From Candidatus Binatia bacterium (GTDB lineage Bacteria > Desulfobacterota > Binatia > HRBIN30), in the NCBI GenBank assembly GCA_023150935.1, contig JAKLJW010000009.1, positions 1 through 64,000 of the forward strand: DNA of 64,000 nt, given 5' to 3'. Positions within the stretch are counted from its first letter, which is position 1; each line of letters starts with the position of its first letter. Below the pieces are notes generated by a model. The model made no database searches. It saw nothing but the letters and a program-made list of their open reading frames with translations, and was not told where the DNA came from. Below are positions 44,521 to 54,602 of the stretch, piece by piece. A program made the position numbers and the translations under genes.

Positions 44521-45786
44521 TTACGGGTTGAGGGGTAGCTCGATGACATCGCCTACGCCCGCACGCGAGCCCTCGAGGGTCAGCTCGTACGCGGCAGTCG
44601 TCACGCTGACCGCCGGCTGGGTACGCACGTAGAACTCCTCGGCCACACCGAGAAGGCCCGTCCACGGACGACAGCCGAACGACACACTGGCACTTCCACT
44701 GGGACGCGCATTCGGGCAATCCGAGTCACTCCCACAAGGCAGGCCCCGATTGTCGCCGGTCAGGCAAATCGAGCTGCTCGGCGGCGTAATCCGCGTGTGC
44801 GCCAGCATCGTACCCAAGGTGCCCACCGAGAAGTTCAGGCTGATATCACTCAATTGGCGGTTCACAAAGCAATCGAACGTGAGGTCGGCGCTCAGGGGCT
44901 GCTCGTACTCGTTGTAGATCGTGAAGATCGCTCGCGATCGCGTCGGGATCTGTTGCTCGAACAGTTCAGTGCAGGGCACCAACGTCAACTCCGTACCGAC
45001 CACTGCGCCCGTGAAAGGCTCCTGCGCACCTTCGGCAAAATGATTCATGCCGAGGCTCGCCGGACATAAGTTGTATTCCACGTTATTGAGGAGCAGGAGG
45101 TTGTCCGAAGCAACCGCTCGCGCGCTAACGCCCGTCGCGTTGTACTTGCTGATCTGCCCGTTAGCGAGGGTCTCGATGTAGGCTTCGCCCTTGAGCGAGT
45201 TCTGACCGCTCGGAGCGTCGAAGTCGTCGAGCACCTGAACGCACTTCAACTCGCCGATAAACGACGTTCCCACAGGCTTCACCGCCAGCGACCCCTGTCC
45301 GCCCGTGCCCGGCTGCAGGCCGGGGCAAATCAAGCCGCCGTTGAACGGGTCGACCGTGCAGGCGCAGGTAGCGTCCCCGGGCCGACACGGCTTGACGAAG
45401 TAATCCACGCTCCGGCCCGTCGACACCCGCCACTGCGTGGGCTGTTGCCCCGTCAATTGCAAGTCGAAATCGATTTCGGTCCACTGCGGAACGCAAAGCT
45501 CACCGGCCGGACACTGCCGGTCGAGAGTGCAGTCGGTTCCGATCGACTGGCTGCAGTAGCCCATCGCGTTCACGTAAAAGCAATGAGCCTGCGCCGGATA
45601 GTTGGAGGTGTTCGCGAGCTGGATGACGGTATCCCGCACCCCGTCCGAAACCACCTTGGGGAAAATAACGACAGAGCCCGACTGGTCGGTGAAGACGTCG
45701 GCTCGGGCTTGCCCGGCGCACAGCACCAGGGCAGCGAGCAGCACCCCACGGCCGACCAGCCAAGGATTCCGCTTTAACCCACGCAT
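44521..45786 (-). CDS. secreted Cys-containing array protein, paralogue 4
   Basis: 421 residues; signal peptide (about 1-29, cleavage near ARA-D). GSVVIFPKVV, DTVIQLANTS, HCFYVNA, WTEIDFDLQLTGQQPTQWRVSTG, GELKCVQV, LKGEAYIE, YNATGV, TELTLVPCTE, IYNEYEQPLSA and TRI match the other three. Two Cys motifs: YCSQSIGTDCTLDRQCPAGELC (nt 45494-45558) and ICLTGDNRGLPCGSDSDC (nt 44702-44772). GAAAGGAGG precedes the ATG at 45786; the open frame continues upstream but is not needed. First gene of the array, downstream of a plausible promoter. Confidence 0.8.
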   Translation of the reverse strand: MRGLKRNPWLVGRGVLLAALVLCAGQARADVFTDQSGSVVIFPKVVSDGVRDTVIQLANTSNYPAQAHCFYVNAMGYCSQSIGTDCTLDRQCPAGELCVPQWTEIDFDLQLTGQQPTQWRVSTGRSVDYFVKPCRPGDATCACTVDPFNGGLICPGLQPGTGGQGSLAVKPVGTSFIGELKCVQVLDDFDAPSGQNSLKGEAYIETLANGQISKYNATGVSARAVASDNLLLLNNVEYNLCPASLGMNHFAEGAQEPFTGAVVGTELTLVPCTELFEQQIPTRSRAIFTIYNEYEQPLSADLTFDCFVNRQLSDISLNFSVGTLGTMLAHTRITPPSSSICLTGDNRGLPCGSDSDCPNARPSGSASVSFGCRPWTGLLGVAEEFYVRTQPAVSVTTAAYELTLEGSRAGVGDVIELPLNP

Positions 45787-46169
45787 TGCCTGCCTCCTTT
45801 CGGCACAACCTGCATTCATGTCCAGCGTGAGGATCGCACACGACCCCCGCAAAATCGCGCCTCTTCGTATGCCTGATCGTTGCAATGCAGTCAAGAGGAA
45901 AAGCGCTATTTCCCTCACGCCACACCAGTTTGACCACTGTCCGCCGCATCGCATTTTGGCCATCAACCAGGCATCCGCACCGGCGCGCAACCCTGTCCAT
46001 CCACGGCCCACGATCACCGCCCCCGCATCACGCGTGCCAAACCCATTGCACACGTCGAACTGTCGCCCAACGAAGCTGCGCCGCATCGCCCACCCCCATT
46101 TGCAGACGATTTGGCAACGCGCACGCCGAAAACCTGACGCCCGACGACTCCTCACGGTCATGCCCGGGA
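45787..46169. other. 383-bp gap upstream of the paralogue array
   Basis: No gene is supported. The array's first reading frame stays open through it, but lacks a start with good context and is Arg/Trp-rich like a chance frame. It contains the promoter-like site at 45866-45894. Confidence 0.55.
45866..45894 (-). promoter_or_regulatory. putative sigma-70-type promoter of the paralogue array
   Basis: On the minus strand TTGACT (complement of 45889-45894) and CATACG (complement of 45866-45871) are spaced 17 bp, about 80 bp before the paralogue-4 ATG. The -35 matches five of six and the -10 three of six. Confidence 0.4.
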
Positions 46170-48659
46170 TCAGGGTGTCGGCGTGTCCGTCGGGGTGGCC
46201 GTCAGCGGGGCGGTCGGCGTGTCGGTGGCGGCGGTGGTGGGAGTTTCTGTAGCCGGGGCCGTCGGCGTTTCCGAAGGTAGTGCGGTTGGAGTGTCGGTCG
46301 CCGTCATGGTCGGCGTTTCGGTCGCGACAGCGGGCGTCTCCGTGGCCGTCTCGGTCGGCGATGGTGTGGGCGAATCCGTCGCCGTCGCGGTGGGAGACGC
46401 GGTCGGGCTATCGGTCAGCGTTGGACTCGCCGACGGCGTTGCCGAGGGCGCGACCGTCGCCGTACCGGTTGGCGTCAACGTTGCCGTCGGGGTGGCACTT
46501 GGCGGCACTGACGGCGTTGCCGTGACCGTCGAGGTCCGCGTTGCGGTGCCGGTTGGGGTTATACTTGGCGTCATGGTCCGCGTCGGTGTACCGGTCGGTG
46601 TTATCGAGGGCGATGCGGATGGAGTCGCTGTCGGCATGGCCGTCGGTGTCGCGGTCGGCGCTCCCGTGGGAGTCAATGTCGGCGTCGCTGTCGGCGGTGC
46701 AGTCAACGTCGGCGTCGGCGTCTCGGTCGGCGTCGCGGAATCGCTCGGGGTTGGCGTCACCGTCGCGGTGCGGGTCCTCGTCGGCGTGACGGTGCGCGTC
46801 GGGGACGAGGTCGGTGTAAACGACGGCAGCGGCGTCCACACGCGGACGACAACCTGTGCGGTCGGGCCGGCGTTCGCACCGTAATCGAGCACTTGCAGGG
46901 TAAGAAGCGTGTCCCCCGGCGGGAAGCGCAGGGACGGCGAAACGATGTAGCAGAACTGCCGCATCGTCGGGTTTACGGGTGCAAACGGATCTACGCTGGC
47001 GAAGTTAGAGTTCCCGAAACGGTCTTTCGTACACGCCGACTCCGCCCCGGCCACGTATACGAATCTCGACCCCAGGTCTTGCATGGCGGTCGTGATCGCC
47101 GTTCCCGGTCCGAAATCCGGAGTCGGGAACGCCTCAATCCCGGTCAAAACTCCGGGAGTGGGGGGACAGCTTGCAGGCGTGCCGCTGCCCAGCGGCCGAT
47201 TGGACAGCATTTGGAGGTCGGGACGCTCCTCGGTCGAGCACACCGACGGCAGGAAATCGCCTGCGGCTTGTCCGCTGCTACCCGCCACCGTCTCGACGAC
47301 GAGAAGGAAACCCACCCCGTCGATCCATTCGTACAGGCGCCGTCCGTGTCCATCGAAAGCCGGCGTCGGGGTCGGGCTGCCCGCACAATAGCAAAGCCCC
47401 GTCGGCGAGTCGGGACATGCGAAGCAGCCATTGGCCGGGCCTGCCCCCGCCAATACCACCACCGGACCCGGCAACGCCGGCAGCGCAGTCGGCGTCGGCG
47501 TCGGGGTCCGAACCGGCGTCTGAGTTATCGTCCGCGTCGGGCTCCGTGACGGGCTCGCCGTCGGCACCGCGGTTCCGGTATTCGTCGGCGTCGGCGTCAG
47601 GATCGGCGTCACTGTCGGCGTCGCCGGCAGCGACGACATAGTCGGCGTGACCGTCGGCGTGCGCGTTCCGGTCGCCGTCGGCGAGAACGTCGGCGACGGC
47701 GTCGGCGTTGCGCTCGGGGTGGCAGTACCGGTCGGGCTGCGCGTCGGGGAGACGGTCACTGTCCGCGTCGGCGAGAAACTCGCCGTGGCAGTCGGCGTAC
47801 TGACGGGCGAACTGGTCGGCGTCGAACTAGGCACCGAGGTCGCCGTGGCGCTAGCCGTAGCGGTAACCGTCGGGCTGAACGTAAGTGTCGGCACAGAGGT
47901 CGGCGTCTGACTCGGCGAAACCGTTGGGCTCAGACTCGGCGTGACACTCGACGTCGGAGTTGCCGTCCCCGTCGCGCTTGCAGTCGGCGTGGCAGAAACC
48001 GCAGGTGCGGCGCTGGCCGTAAGCGTCGGCGTCTGCAGGCCGGCGGTCGTCGGCGTGCCGGTCGCGGTTACCGCACGACTCGGCGTCCGGCTGGGGGTAA
48101 TGCTCGGCGCCGAGGTCGGCAAGCCCGAGGGGCTGGGGGTCGCGGTCGCCGTGCGGGTTGCCGTCGGGGGCAACGGGCTGCGCGTCGGACTGGGCGACGA
48201 CGGCGTCACGCTCGGGGTTCTCGTCCGCGTGAGTGTGACCGTGGCGCTGCGGCTCGGAGCGGCGCTACCGGTGGCTGTTGCGGTCACGCCCGGGGACGGA
48301 CTCGGCGTCGGTGTCGGCACGCCGCCGGTCGGGGACGGGGACTGCAGGGGGCGCGCCAGAAGCATCGCCAGCGCCGGGAAATCCGCGGCCGTCACGCGAC
48401 CGTCGAGGTTCGCATCGGCACCCGGACAGACGCTTTCGCCCATGAGCACGTCGACCAGCGCCGGCGGATCGAGCAGGTTGACGACCTGGTCGCAGTTCGC
48501 GTCGCCCGGCACTTGAGCATCCCCCATGCGGGCCGTTGCAGCGAGCACCACGATCCCGACCGGAATGGCGCGCCATACCGCCCCCCTCGCCGCGCTCCGC
48601 CGGTGGGAACGGAGACCATCGATCCCACCCTGCCGTCTCAGACTCCGCATGAGACTCAC
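46170..48659 (-). CDS. dockerin-like/mucin-like secreted protein A with TP-rich tail
   Basis: 829 residues. Signal peptide (about 1-48, cleavage near GDA-Q), dockerin-like pair of calcium loops [13 protein letters not shown] and [14 protein letters not shown] (about 52-102), a Thr/Pro/Ser linker (about 105-392), a conserved globular domain (about 393-606; [77 protein letters not shown]) and a second TP tail to the C-terminus. The GTG overlaps the previous stop as GTGA; an ATG at 48650 is also possible. Function unknown. The tail is absent in the two paralogues. Confidence 0.78.
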   Translation of the reverse strand: MSLMRSLRRQGGIDGLRSHRRSAARGAVWRAIPVGIVVLAATARMGDAQVPGDANCDQVVNLLDPPALVDVLMGESVCPGADANLDGRVTAADFPALAMLLARPLQSPSPTGGVPTPTPSPSPGVTATATGSAAPSRSATVTLTRTRTPSVTPSSPSPTRSPLPPTATRTATATPSPSGLPTSAPSITPSRTPSRAVTATGTPTTAGLQTPTLTASAAPAVSATPTASATGTATPTSSVTPSLSPTVSPSQTPTSVPTLTFSPTVTATASATATSVPSSTPTSSPVSTPTATASFSPTRTVTVSPTRSPTGTATPSATPTPSPTFSPTATGTRTPTVTPTMSSLPATPTVTPILTPTPTNTGTAVPTASPSRSPTRTITQTPVRTPTPTPTALPALPGPVVVLAGAGPANGCFACPDSPTGLCYCAGSPTPTPAFDGHGRRLYEWIDGVGFLLVVETVAGSSGQAAGDFLPSVCSTEERPDLQMLSNRPLGSGTPASCPPTPGVLTGIEAFPTPDFGPGTAITTAMQDLGSRFVYVAGAESACTKDRFGNSNFASVDPFAPVNPTMRQFCYIVSPSLRFPPGDTLLTLQVLDYGANAGPTAQVVVRVWTPLPSFTPTSSPTRTVTPTRTRTATVTPTPSDSATPTETPTPTLTAPPTATPTLTPTGAPTATPTAMPTATPSASPSITPTGTPTRTMTPSITPTGTATRTSTVTATPSVPPSATPTATLTPTGTATVAPSATPSASPTLTDSPTASPTATATDSPTPSPTETATETPAVATETPTMTATDTPTALPSETPTAPATETPTTAATDTPTAPLTATPTDTPTP
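46183..46845 (-). repeat. TP-rich C-terminal tail repeats
   Basis: Low-complexity DNA built from GTCGGCGT/GTCGCGGT-type units encoding PTxTPT and ATxTPT runs. It lies outside the domain order of the two paralogues, so it is a private extension. Confidence 0.8.
47480..48330 (-). repeat. TP-rich mucin-like linker repeats, protein A
   Basis: About 285 codons of irregular PTxTxTPS units, degenerate at the DNA level rather than an exact tandem array. Confidence 0.8.
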
Positions 48660-50593
48660 GGACTCACCCGCACGACGATCTGCACCGTCGGTCCGACGTT
48701 CGGGGTCGGCGACGCATCGCTCACGCGTACGGTGAGAACCGTATCTCCAGCCGGAAACTCGGAGGCACTATCGACCAGGTAGCAATACTGTCGAACGCCG
48801 GTTCGCGCGGGCGTCGGCGGCGGCGGAGACGACAGGAAGTTCCACTCCCCACTCCAATCGCGGGTGCAGGCCTCTCCGGCACTGGTGTGACCCGGGTCAA
48901 AGCGGGCGCCGAACTCCCGCAGCGCAAGCGTCACCATGTCAGAAGAGCCGAACTCGGGCGTCGGGAATGCCGGTATCCCGGGCGTGACACCGGTCGGCGG
49001 GCACTCCGGGTCCGGCCCGCCACCGAGGCGACTGTCGCTCTGAATCTGCAGGTCGGGCCGTGCCGGCCCCGGGGCACAAACCGCCGGCTCGCGGGCGCCG
49101 GGGAATGTACCGCTCGAACCCGGAATCGCCTCGACGACGATCATGAAGTCGCGTGAGTCGGACCGTCGGAACACGCGTCTTCCTAAGGCGTCGAACTCGG
49201 GCGTTGCAGTCGGCGTCGTACCGCACTCGCAGCGAGTGTCGCCGCACGCCAGACAGCCGTTCGCGGGCACAACGGCAAACGCCACCACCACGGGGCCGGT
49301 CGGCCCGCTGCCTGTCGTCGGGGTCGGGGTCGGACTCGGGGTCGCACTGCCCGGCGGGGGAGTGGGGGACACGGTCGGCGTGCGCGTCGGGGTCACCGTC
49401 GCGGTTGACGTCCGGGTCGGAGTCGAGGTCGGAAAGGTCGGCGCTGTCGCGGTCGGTGTAGCCGTCGCGCTTGGCGGCAAACTGGGGGTGCGGCTTGCGG
49501 TCCCCGTCGGCGACGCCGTCCCGGTACGGGTCGGAGTCACGGTGCCGGTAGGAGTGCCGGTGCGGGTTGGAGTGGCGGTGCGGGTTGGAGTCAACGTCGT
49601 TGTCGCGGTGCGACTTGGTGTCGGCGACGGCGACCCTGTTGCGCTCGGCAATGGCGTATGCGTCGGGCTCTCTGACGCCACCGGCGTCGCACTGGCGGAC
49701 GGAGAAACAGTCGCCGTCGGGCTCGCCGTCCAGACCGGCGTCGGTGTCTTGGTCCGACTGGGAGTGAACGGCGGGGTCGCCGTGACGGTACCGGTTGGCG
49801 TGCGGCTCGCGGTCGCCGTCCGGCTGACGGTAGGAGACATGGTCCCGGTCCTCGTCGCGGAGGCAGTCCGCGATGGCGTTGCGGTGCCGGACCGGGTCGC
49901 CGTGGCGCTGGCTGTCGCGCTCCGCGTGGGAGTGGGAGACGGCGTCGCGGACTTACTCGCGTCCGCCGCCGTGGCGGAAACGGACGGAGACGGGGGCAGG
50001 CTCGGCGTGCGCGTCGCTGTGTGGGTAGGTACGGCGGTATGCGTCCTTGTCGACGTAGGCGTCTCCGTCGCGCTGAGCGAAGGGACGGGTGTACCGGTGT
50101 GCGTCGGGGCTGCGGAGGCGGTCGGCGTGGACAAGGGCGGGTCGCTCGGTCGAGGTGTCGGGCTGGCGGACGGCGCGGGAGGAGCGGTCAAGGTGGCCAC
50201 GCCAGTCGGCGTACCGGTTGCCGTTGCCCCCACACCGGGGGACGCCGACGCCGTCGGCGTGGTCACCGGTGTGGCACTCGGCTCCGGCCGATCGACGAGG
50301 ATGTCAACCATCGCAGTCATGTCGGCCGCCGAAACCCGTCCGTCACCATTCAAGTCCGCATCGGCACCGGCGCAGAGGTGCCCGCCCATCAGTGCATCGG
50401 CAAGCGCCGAAAGGTCAAGAGGGTTCACGATGCCGTCACAGTTCGTGTCGCCCCGCAAGGAGGGCTGGGCATGGCCACCGGCTGTCGGCACTATCCAGAT
50501 TAGGACCGCGAGAGCAAGCCAACCCGCCTGCCGCCGCCGACACCACGGCCGCTCGACACTATCCGGCCGGCCAACTCGCCCGCGACGCTGCAT
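48656..50593 (-). CDS. dockerin-like/mucin-like secreted protein B
   Basis: 645 residues: signal peptide (about 1-43), [13 protein letters not shown] and [16 protein letters not shown] loops (about 48-100), a TP-rich linker (about 105-428) and the conserved C-terminal domain (about 429-645). That domain has [80 protein letters not shown] and [10 protein letters not shown]. Cys pairs in the domain match protein A. The ATG at 50593 has AAGGGG upstream; the GTG at 50602 is an alternative. It lies 12 bp after protein C, so the three genes form one unit. Confidence 0.78.
   Translation of the reverse strand: MQRRGRVGRPDSVERPWCRRRQAGWLALAVLIWIVPTAGGHAQPSLRGDTNCDGIVNPLDLSALADALMGGHLCAGADADLNGDGRVSAADMTAMVDILVDRPEPSATPVTTPTASASPGVGATATGTPTGVATLTAPPAPSASPTPRPSDPPLSTPTASAAPTHTGTPVPSLSATETPTSTRTHTAVPTHTATRTPSLPPSPSVSATAADASKSATPSPTPTRSATASATATRSGTATPSRTASATRTGTMSPTVSRTATASRTPTGTVTATPPFTPSRTKTPTPVWTASPTATVSPSASATPVASESPTHTPLPSATGSPSPTPSRTATTTLTPTRTATPTRTGTPTGTVTPTRTGTASPTGTASRTPSLPPSATATPTATAPTFPTSTPTRTSTATVTPTRTPTVSPTPPPGSATPSPTPTPTTGSGPTGPVVVAFAVVPANGCLACGDTRCECGTTPTATPEFDALGRRVFRRSDSRDFMIVVEAIPGSSGTFPGAREPAVCAPGPARPDLQIQSDSRLGGGPDPECPPTGVTPGIPAFPTPEFGSSDMVTLALREFGARFDPGHTSAGEACTRDWSGEWNFLSSPPPPTPARTGVRQYCYLVDSASEFPAGDTVLTVRVSDASPTPNVGPTVQIVVRVSP
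49310..50275 (-). repeat. TP-rich mucin-like linker repeats, protein B
   Basis: About 320 codons dominated by Thr, Pro, Ser and Ala (TRTGTPT, TATPSRT). Irregular, compositionally extreme compared with flanking genes. Confidence 0.8.
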
Positions 50594-50605
50594 CGCCCGC
50601 ACCCC

Positions 50606-52219
50606 TTACGACGGCGGGGTCGGTACGCGCACGACGATTTGCGCCGTCGGCCCGGGCACCGCAAAGGTGTCGCGCAGGCGCACCGTGAGCAACGAATCGC
50701 CCGGTGGGAACTTCGCCTTTTCCGGTACCAGGTTGCAGAACTGCGCTGACGCGTCGGGGTCTATAGTCTTCGCCTCGCCACTAGCGTCCTTCATCGTACA
50801 CGGCGACCCGACGCTAACACCGCGGTCGAACCGACAGGCGAAGTCAAGCAGCGCTTCCGTCACTCCGGGCACGTCGGCAAACGTTGGGGAGATCAGGCCC
50901 GGAACGCCACCGTCCGTGGTTAACCGCCCGGGCGGGCACGACTCGGGAAGGGCGGGGTCGCCGTTGCCGAGGTTCTTTGTGCTCTGAATCTGCAGGTCGG
51001 GACGGCCATCCGGATCGACAGCGTCGAGCGATTTTCCCACCGCATTCCCGCTCATCCCGGGAATCCCCTCAACCACGATTAAGACGCGACCCGTTTGACT
51101 GATAAATACCCGCCGGCCTTCGCTATCGAAGATCGGCGTCGGCGTCGGCGTCGTACGGCAATAGTCACTACAGCAGAAGAGGCACCCGTTGAGGCGTGAG
51201 AGCGCGGCAAACGCCACGACCTTCGGGCCGTCGCCGGGGGGCCGGGTCGCCGTCGGCGTCGGCGTGACGGTACGCGTTGCGGTAATCGAAGGAGTCAGTG
51301 AAGGCGTCGGCGTTAACGAGGGCGCTGGCGTGGTTGTCGGGGTTCGGGTAGGCGTCTGCGTCCGCGACGGGGTCAGGGTTGGTGTTTCCGTAGCGGTACG
51401 GGTCGGCGTTCGCGTGGTTGTCTCGGTTGGCGTGGCCGACGGGGTACGCGTCGGGGTTTCCGTCTTGGTCGGCGTGGGCGTGCGGGTCACCGTCGGCGTT
51501 CGTGTCGCCGTTCTCGTCGCCGTCTCGGTCGGCGTCGGCGTGGAGCTACGCGTTGGCGTCACCGACGCCGTCGATGTCGCCGTCCTGGTCGCACTTGGCG
51601 TTGGCGTAATAGTCCTGGTGAAGGTTGCGGTACGGGTCGGGGTAACGGCCCGGGTCACCGTGTACGTGCGTGTCGGAGTCGGGGTGCGCGTACCGGTCGG
51701 AGTTCGCGTGCCGGTTCGGGTCAAGGTCGGCGTCGCCGTTCGGGTCCCCGTGCGCGTCACCGTCGGGGTCCGCGTCGGCGTCCCCGCGGCGGTCGGACTC
51801 TCGGTAACGGTCGCCGTTTCGGTGCTCGTGCCCGTCGGCGTGGCGGTAACGGTCGGTGTCTCGGTCAGGGTCTCGGTCGGCGTCGCAGGCACCTCGGCCG
51901 CGGTCGCGGTCGGGGTCGCCTCTTCGGTCGGGCTCGGCGTCGAAGGCGCCGCTCCCAGAACCGCGATCACGGCCGTCAAATCGGCAACACTGATCACCCG
52001 GTCAACATTCGCGTCCGCATCCTCGCACGGAGTGCCCTCGAACACCGCGGCGCGCAGCGCCTGCACGTCGGACGCATCGGTCACCCCGTCGCAGTTTGCA
52101 TCGCCGTGCACCTGCGCACCGGCCACTCCGGCCAGGACCAGAATCGTCGCCAACGACATTGAAAGGGAAAGGCCGCCACCGGCAAGGGCGCGGCGCCAAA
52201 TCGTTTGCGTGAACCACAT
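50606..52219 (-). CDS. dockerin-like/mucin-like secreted protein C
   Basis: 537 residues: signal peptide (about 1-36, cleavage near AGA-Q), [13 protein letters not shown] and [13 protein letters not shown] loops (about 39-90), TP-rich linker (about 92-325) and the conserved C-terminal domain (about 326-537). The domain has [82 protein letters not shown] and [10 protein letters not shown]. The ATG at 52219 starts a plausible signal; the frame is open further upstream without a signal. It is the promoter-proximal gene of the trio. Confidence 0.78.
   Translation of the reverse strand: MWFTQTIWRRALAGGGLSLSMSLATILVLAGVAGAQVHGDANCDGVTDASDVQALRAAVFEGTPCEDADANVDRVISVADLTAVIAVLGAAPSTPSPTEEATPTATAAEVPATPTETLTETPTVTATPTGTSTETATVTESPTAAGTPTRTPTVTRTGTRTATPTLTRTGTRTPTGTRTPTPTRTYTVTRAVTPTRTATFTRTITPTPSATRTATSTASVTPTRSSTPTPTETATRTATRTPTVTRTPTPTKTETPTRTPSATPTETTTRTPTRTATETPTLTPSRTQTPTRTPTTTPAPSLTPTPSLTPSITATRTVTPTPTATRPPGDGPKVVAFAALSRLNGCLFCCSDYCRTTPTPTPIFDSEGRRVFISQTGRVLIVVEGIPGMSGNAVGKSLDAVDPDGRPDLQIQSTKNLGNGDPALPESCPPGRLTTDGGVPGLISPTFADVPGVTEALLDFACRFDRGVSVGSPCTMKDASGEAKTIDPDASAQFCNLVPEKAKFPPGDSLLTVRLRDTFAVPGPTAQIVVRVPTPPS
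51235..51965 (-). repeat. TP-rich mucin-like linker repeats, protein C
   Basis: About 240 codons of TRTPTxT units, encoded by GTCGGCGT-type DNA. Complement-strand frames read as Val-Gly runs and are artefacts. Confidence 0.8.
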
Positions 52220-52508
52220 CAGCCGCGCTTCGGGTATGTAGCGAACCGGTTGCCGGTTTTGCAACACGATTCGCGGAGCGCCAAACGCGCACGGGCCGCG
52301 ACCCAACGCCAGAGAGGAAAGCCCGCCCCAATCCAGAACGAACTCCCGCCACCGCGGCACCGGGATCTCGGAGGACCCAAAGCAAGAGAAGAGCTTTTGA
52401 CGAGGGCCTCCGGCATCGTCATGGCGCGGTTCGCACCGCAATAATACCTGTGGATTCGGCGACCGCCTTAGCCCGCGCCTTCATGGTGGATCTATTCTCG
52501 GACAGCGG

Positions 52509-52967
52509 CTAGTAGACGCCGCCCAACTTGCCGTGGTCCCAGCTGCTGACCCGCACCGGGGTCACGCGGATGACCACGCGTTTGCGGGCTTGCTGTCGCA
52601 GGGCATCCTCCAATCCAGCCGGCTGGGACCCGTGCATCTTAGCGTGCACCTGCGTTAGCACGGCCAGGCACAAGTCGATCTCCGATTCCAACCGGGCAGT
52701 ACCGCGTATCAATACGCCCCGTAGCGTGTCGTAGGTGACCCCGGATTCAACCAGCAGCGCCACCTTCGGGTTGCGCCGGATGTTGACCGCCTTTTGCGAC
52801 TTCGCATAGGTCGTCATCAGGCATTCTTCCCCATCCATGACGTACCACATCGCCACCGAATGGGGGTATCCGTTGCTGTCGATCGTGGACAGAATGATGG
52901 TCTTCGCCGCAGCCAGAAACTCTCTTCGTTCATCTGGCGTGAGCTGTATGGAACTGCGCCGGGACAT
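52509..52967 (-). CDS. PPOX-class flavin/F420-dependent oxidoreductase-like protein
   Basis: 152 residues, pyridoxamine-phosphate-oxidase split-barrel fold: ILSTIDSNGYPHSVAMWYVMDGEECLMTTYAKSQKAVNIRRNPKVALLVESG, then a helical end. Relatives bind FMN or F420 and reduce small molecules. Substrate unknown; no F420 biosynthesis gene is in the window. CAGGAGG precedes the ATG at optimal spacing. Confidence 0.85.
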   Translation of the reverse strand: MSRRSSIQLTPDERREFLAAAKTIILSTIDSNGYPHSVAMWYVMDGEECLMTTYAKSQKAVNIRRNPKVALLVESGVTYDTLRGVLIRGTARLESEIDLCLAVLTQVHAKMHGSQPAGLEDALRQQARKRVVIRVTPVRVSSWDHGKLGGVY

Positions 52968-53003
52968 AGACCTCCTGATGCATTGACGATCGAGGACAGC
53001 GCC

Positions 53004-53801
53004 TCACGGGCGGGCGAAATCGACGCCGGCAGTGAATGCCAGCACCGCGGCCCGAAATACCTCAGGTCGTTCGAGGGGCAGATTGTGGCCGGCCTGCTCT
53101 ATCATCAACACCCGTGCCCTCGGGATCGCTCGGCGCATCTTCACCGAGCCGCCCGGCGGCGTGAGCCGGTCCTCCAGCCCCTGGAGAATCAGCACGGGTG
53201 CGGCGATACCGCCCAGGGCGCTTGTCCAGTTGTAGTCGCTAACCGCCCGCGCGGCCGCCGCGTAAGCGCGGGGATCGTTACCGGCGTTACGCTGCGTCAT
53301 CGCCGCAACCACGTCGGGATGAGCCGCGGCAAAGCCGGTGGAGAAGGCACGAGAGGCGTCCGCCAGATGCTCGTCGAAGCCATCGCGCTCGACGCTGTCC
53401 GCCAATCGTTGCCAGACCGAGGTCGATGCGCGACCGACCTCGCTCGACGTGCTCACAAGAACGGCCGATCGCACCCTTCGCGGATCGTCCAGCGCCAGTC
53501 GTTGAGCGATGACCCCGCCCATCGAGATGCCAACCACGTGGGCGCAATCGACCTCCAGCGCAGCAAGGAAATTGGCCACGTCGGCGGCGTATTGGGTCAG
53601 GGAGTACGGACCGGCCGGCTTTGCGGTCGCTCCGAAGCCGCGCAAATCGCAACGCAGCACGCGATGGTGGGCCGCCAGCACGGGAGCCTCGACGTCCCAG
53701 TACCCCGCGTCCTGCCCGAGGCCGTGTAATAGCAACACAGGTGTGCCGCCACCCTCGTCATGGAAATGCACGGCCAGCCCCCCGATGTCGATCATCGGCA
53801 T
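53004..53801 (-). CDS. alpha/beta hydrolase
   Basis: 265 residues of the alpha/beta-hydrolase fold. HG-type oxyanion region LLLHGLGQDAGYWD, nucleophile Ser in VGISMGGVIAQ, acidic residue in LEDRLTPP and His in QAGHNLPLERPEVF make a complete triad. The overall pattern resembles 3-oxoadipate enol-lactonase or related hydrolases; without pathway neighbours the substrate is open. TAGGAGG precedes the ATG at 53801. Confidence 0.88.
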   Translation of the reverse strand: MPMIDIGGLAVHFHDEGGGTPVLLLHGLGQDAGYWDVEAPVLAAHHRVLRCDLRGFGATAKPAGPYSLTQYAADVANFLAALEVDCAHVVGISMGGVIAQRLALDDPRRVRSAVLVSTSSEVGRASTSVWQRLADSVERDGFDEHLADASRAFSTGFAAAHPDVVAAMTQRNAGNDPRAYAAAARAVSDYNWTSALGGIAAPVLILQGLEDRLTPPGGSVKMRRAIPRARVLMIEQAGHNLPLERPEVFRAAVLAFTAGVDFARP

Positions 53802-54146
53802 GTCAGCCTCCTACCGGATTCTCGCCCGCAACTCCACGGCGGAACGGCGCTCTCCCACCTGCTCGGTCCCATCACGCGATATGACGGCGGCCGACACATA
53901 CCGGCCGGCTCTACGGAGGCGCCCTCGGCACTCCCCTGGATTTGCGACCGCATGGCCCCGATCGCGGCACCCGCCGCCCGCGGTACGCCGGAAACGCCGC
54001 AACCGATTGACAACGTTCCAGAAGAGGTGCCAAGTGCTCGCCAGGGCACGTCGCTAGCGGCCGGGAGGTCGAGGTTGGCGCCAAACCTTATGCAGCACGG
54101 GTACAAGTCCTCGCAATAACGCTCGCGTAACAACCAGGGAGGAACC
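53802..54146. other. 345-bp divergent intergenic region (alpha/beta hydrolase / usp)
   Basis: No credible gene: frames here are short and Arg/Pro-rich. It must hold promoters in both directions. A near-palindrome AGGTTGGCGCCAAACCT around 54070-54086, about 60 bp before the usp start, could be an operator. Confidence 0.4.
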
Positions 54147-54590
54147 ATGCCGCGAGAATTCAAGACGACCCTCTGCCCCACTGACTTCTCGTCCGAGTCG
54201 TTCCGCGCGCTGGCGTACGGACTGCGCTTCGCGCAACAGGCCGGCGGCAAACTCCTGCTGCTGCACGTCGTCCACGTTCCATCGGGAGAGCTGTACGAGC
54301 CCAGCGGACATGTCCTCACCTTCGAGGAAGCGCGCACCCGCGCTCTGGCCCGTATGCTCGACATCCACCGCGACCAGTTAGGCAACTATGCGAATTGCGA
54401 ACTCCTCACCGAAGTCGGCGATCCGGCGGAGCAGACCGCGCTAATGGCGCGCCAGCGCGACGTCGACCTGATCGTCCTGTCGACGCACGGCCATACCAGC
54501 ATGGATCACATTCTGGTCGGTAGCGTCGCCGAAGCGATCGTCCGTACCGCGCCGTGCCCGGTGTTCGTCGTCCGTCGCGGGGCGGAGTGA
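54147..54590 (+). CDS. universal stress protein
   Basis: 147-residue UspA-family protein. LCPTDFSSESFRALAYGLRFAQ opens the fold, and STHGHTSMDHILVGSVAEAIVR is the ATP-binding G-x2-G-x9-GS loop with Ser in place of the second Gly. CPVFVVRR ends it. Probably an ATP-binding stress protein. GGGAGG precedes the ATG. It converges on holA, whose stop lies 12 bp away. Confidence 0.9.
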   Translation: MPREFKTTLCPTDFSSESFRALAYGLRFAQQAGGKLLLLHVVHVPSGELYEPSGHVLTFEEARTRALARMLDIHRDQLGNYANCELLTEVGDPAEQTALMARQRDVDLIVLSTHGHTSMDHILVGSVAEAIVRTAPCPVFVVRRGAE

Positions 54591-54602
54591 ACCCGACCGC
54601 CA

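Noticed and set aside
49143..50987. Plus-strand frames reading as long Val-Gly runs, and similar frames at 46183-46884, 47647-47910 and 51189-52241
   Set aside because: They are complements of the TP-rich linkers (GTCGGCGT units). The real genes are on the minus strand.
46183..51965. Possible CRISPR array or minisatellite
   Set aside because: Repeats are irregular, coding and in frame, without spacers of constant length or a leader and cas genes.
53760..54119. Small plus-strand frame in the divergent gap before usp
   Set aside because: It overlaps the alpha/beta-hydrolase start, has low-complexity Arg/Pro composition and no ribosome-binding site.
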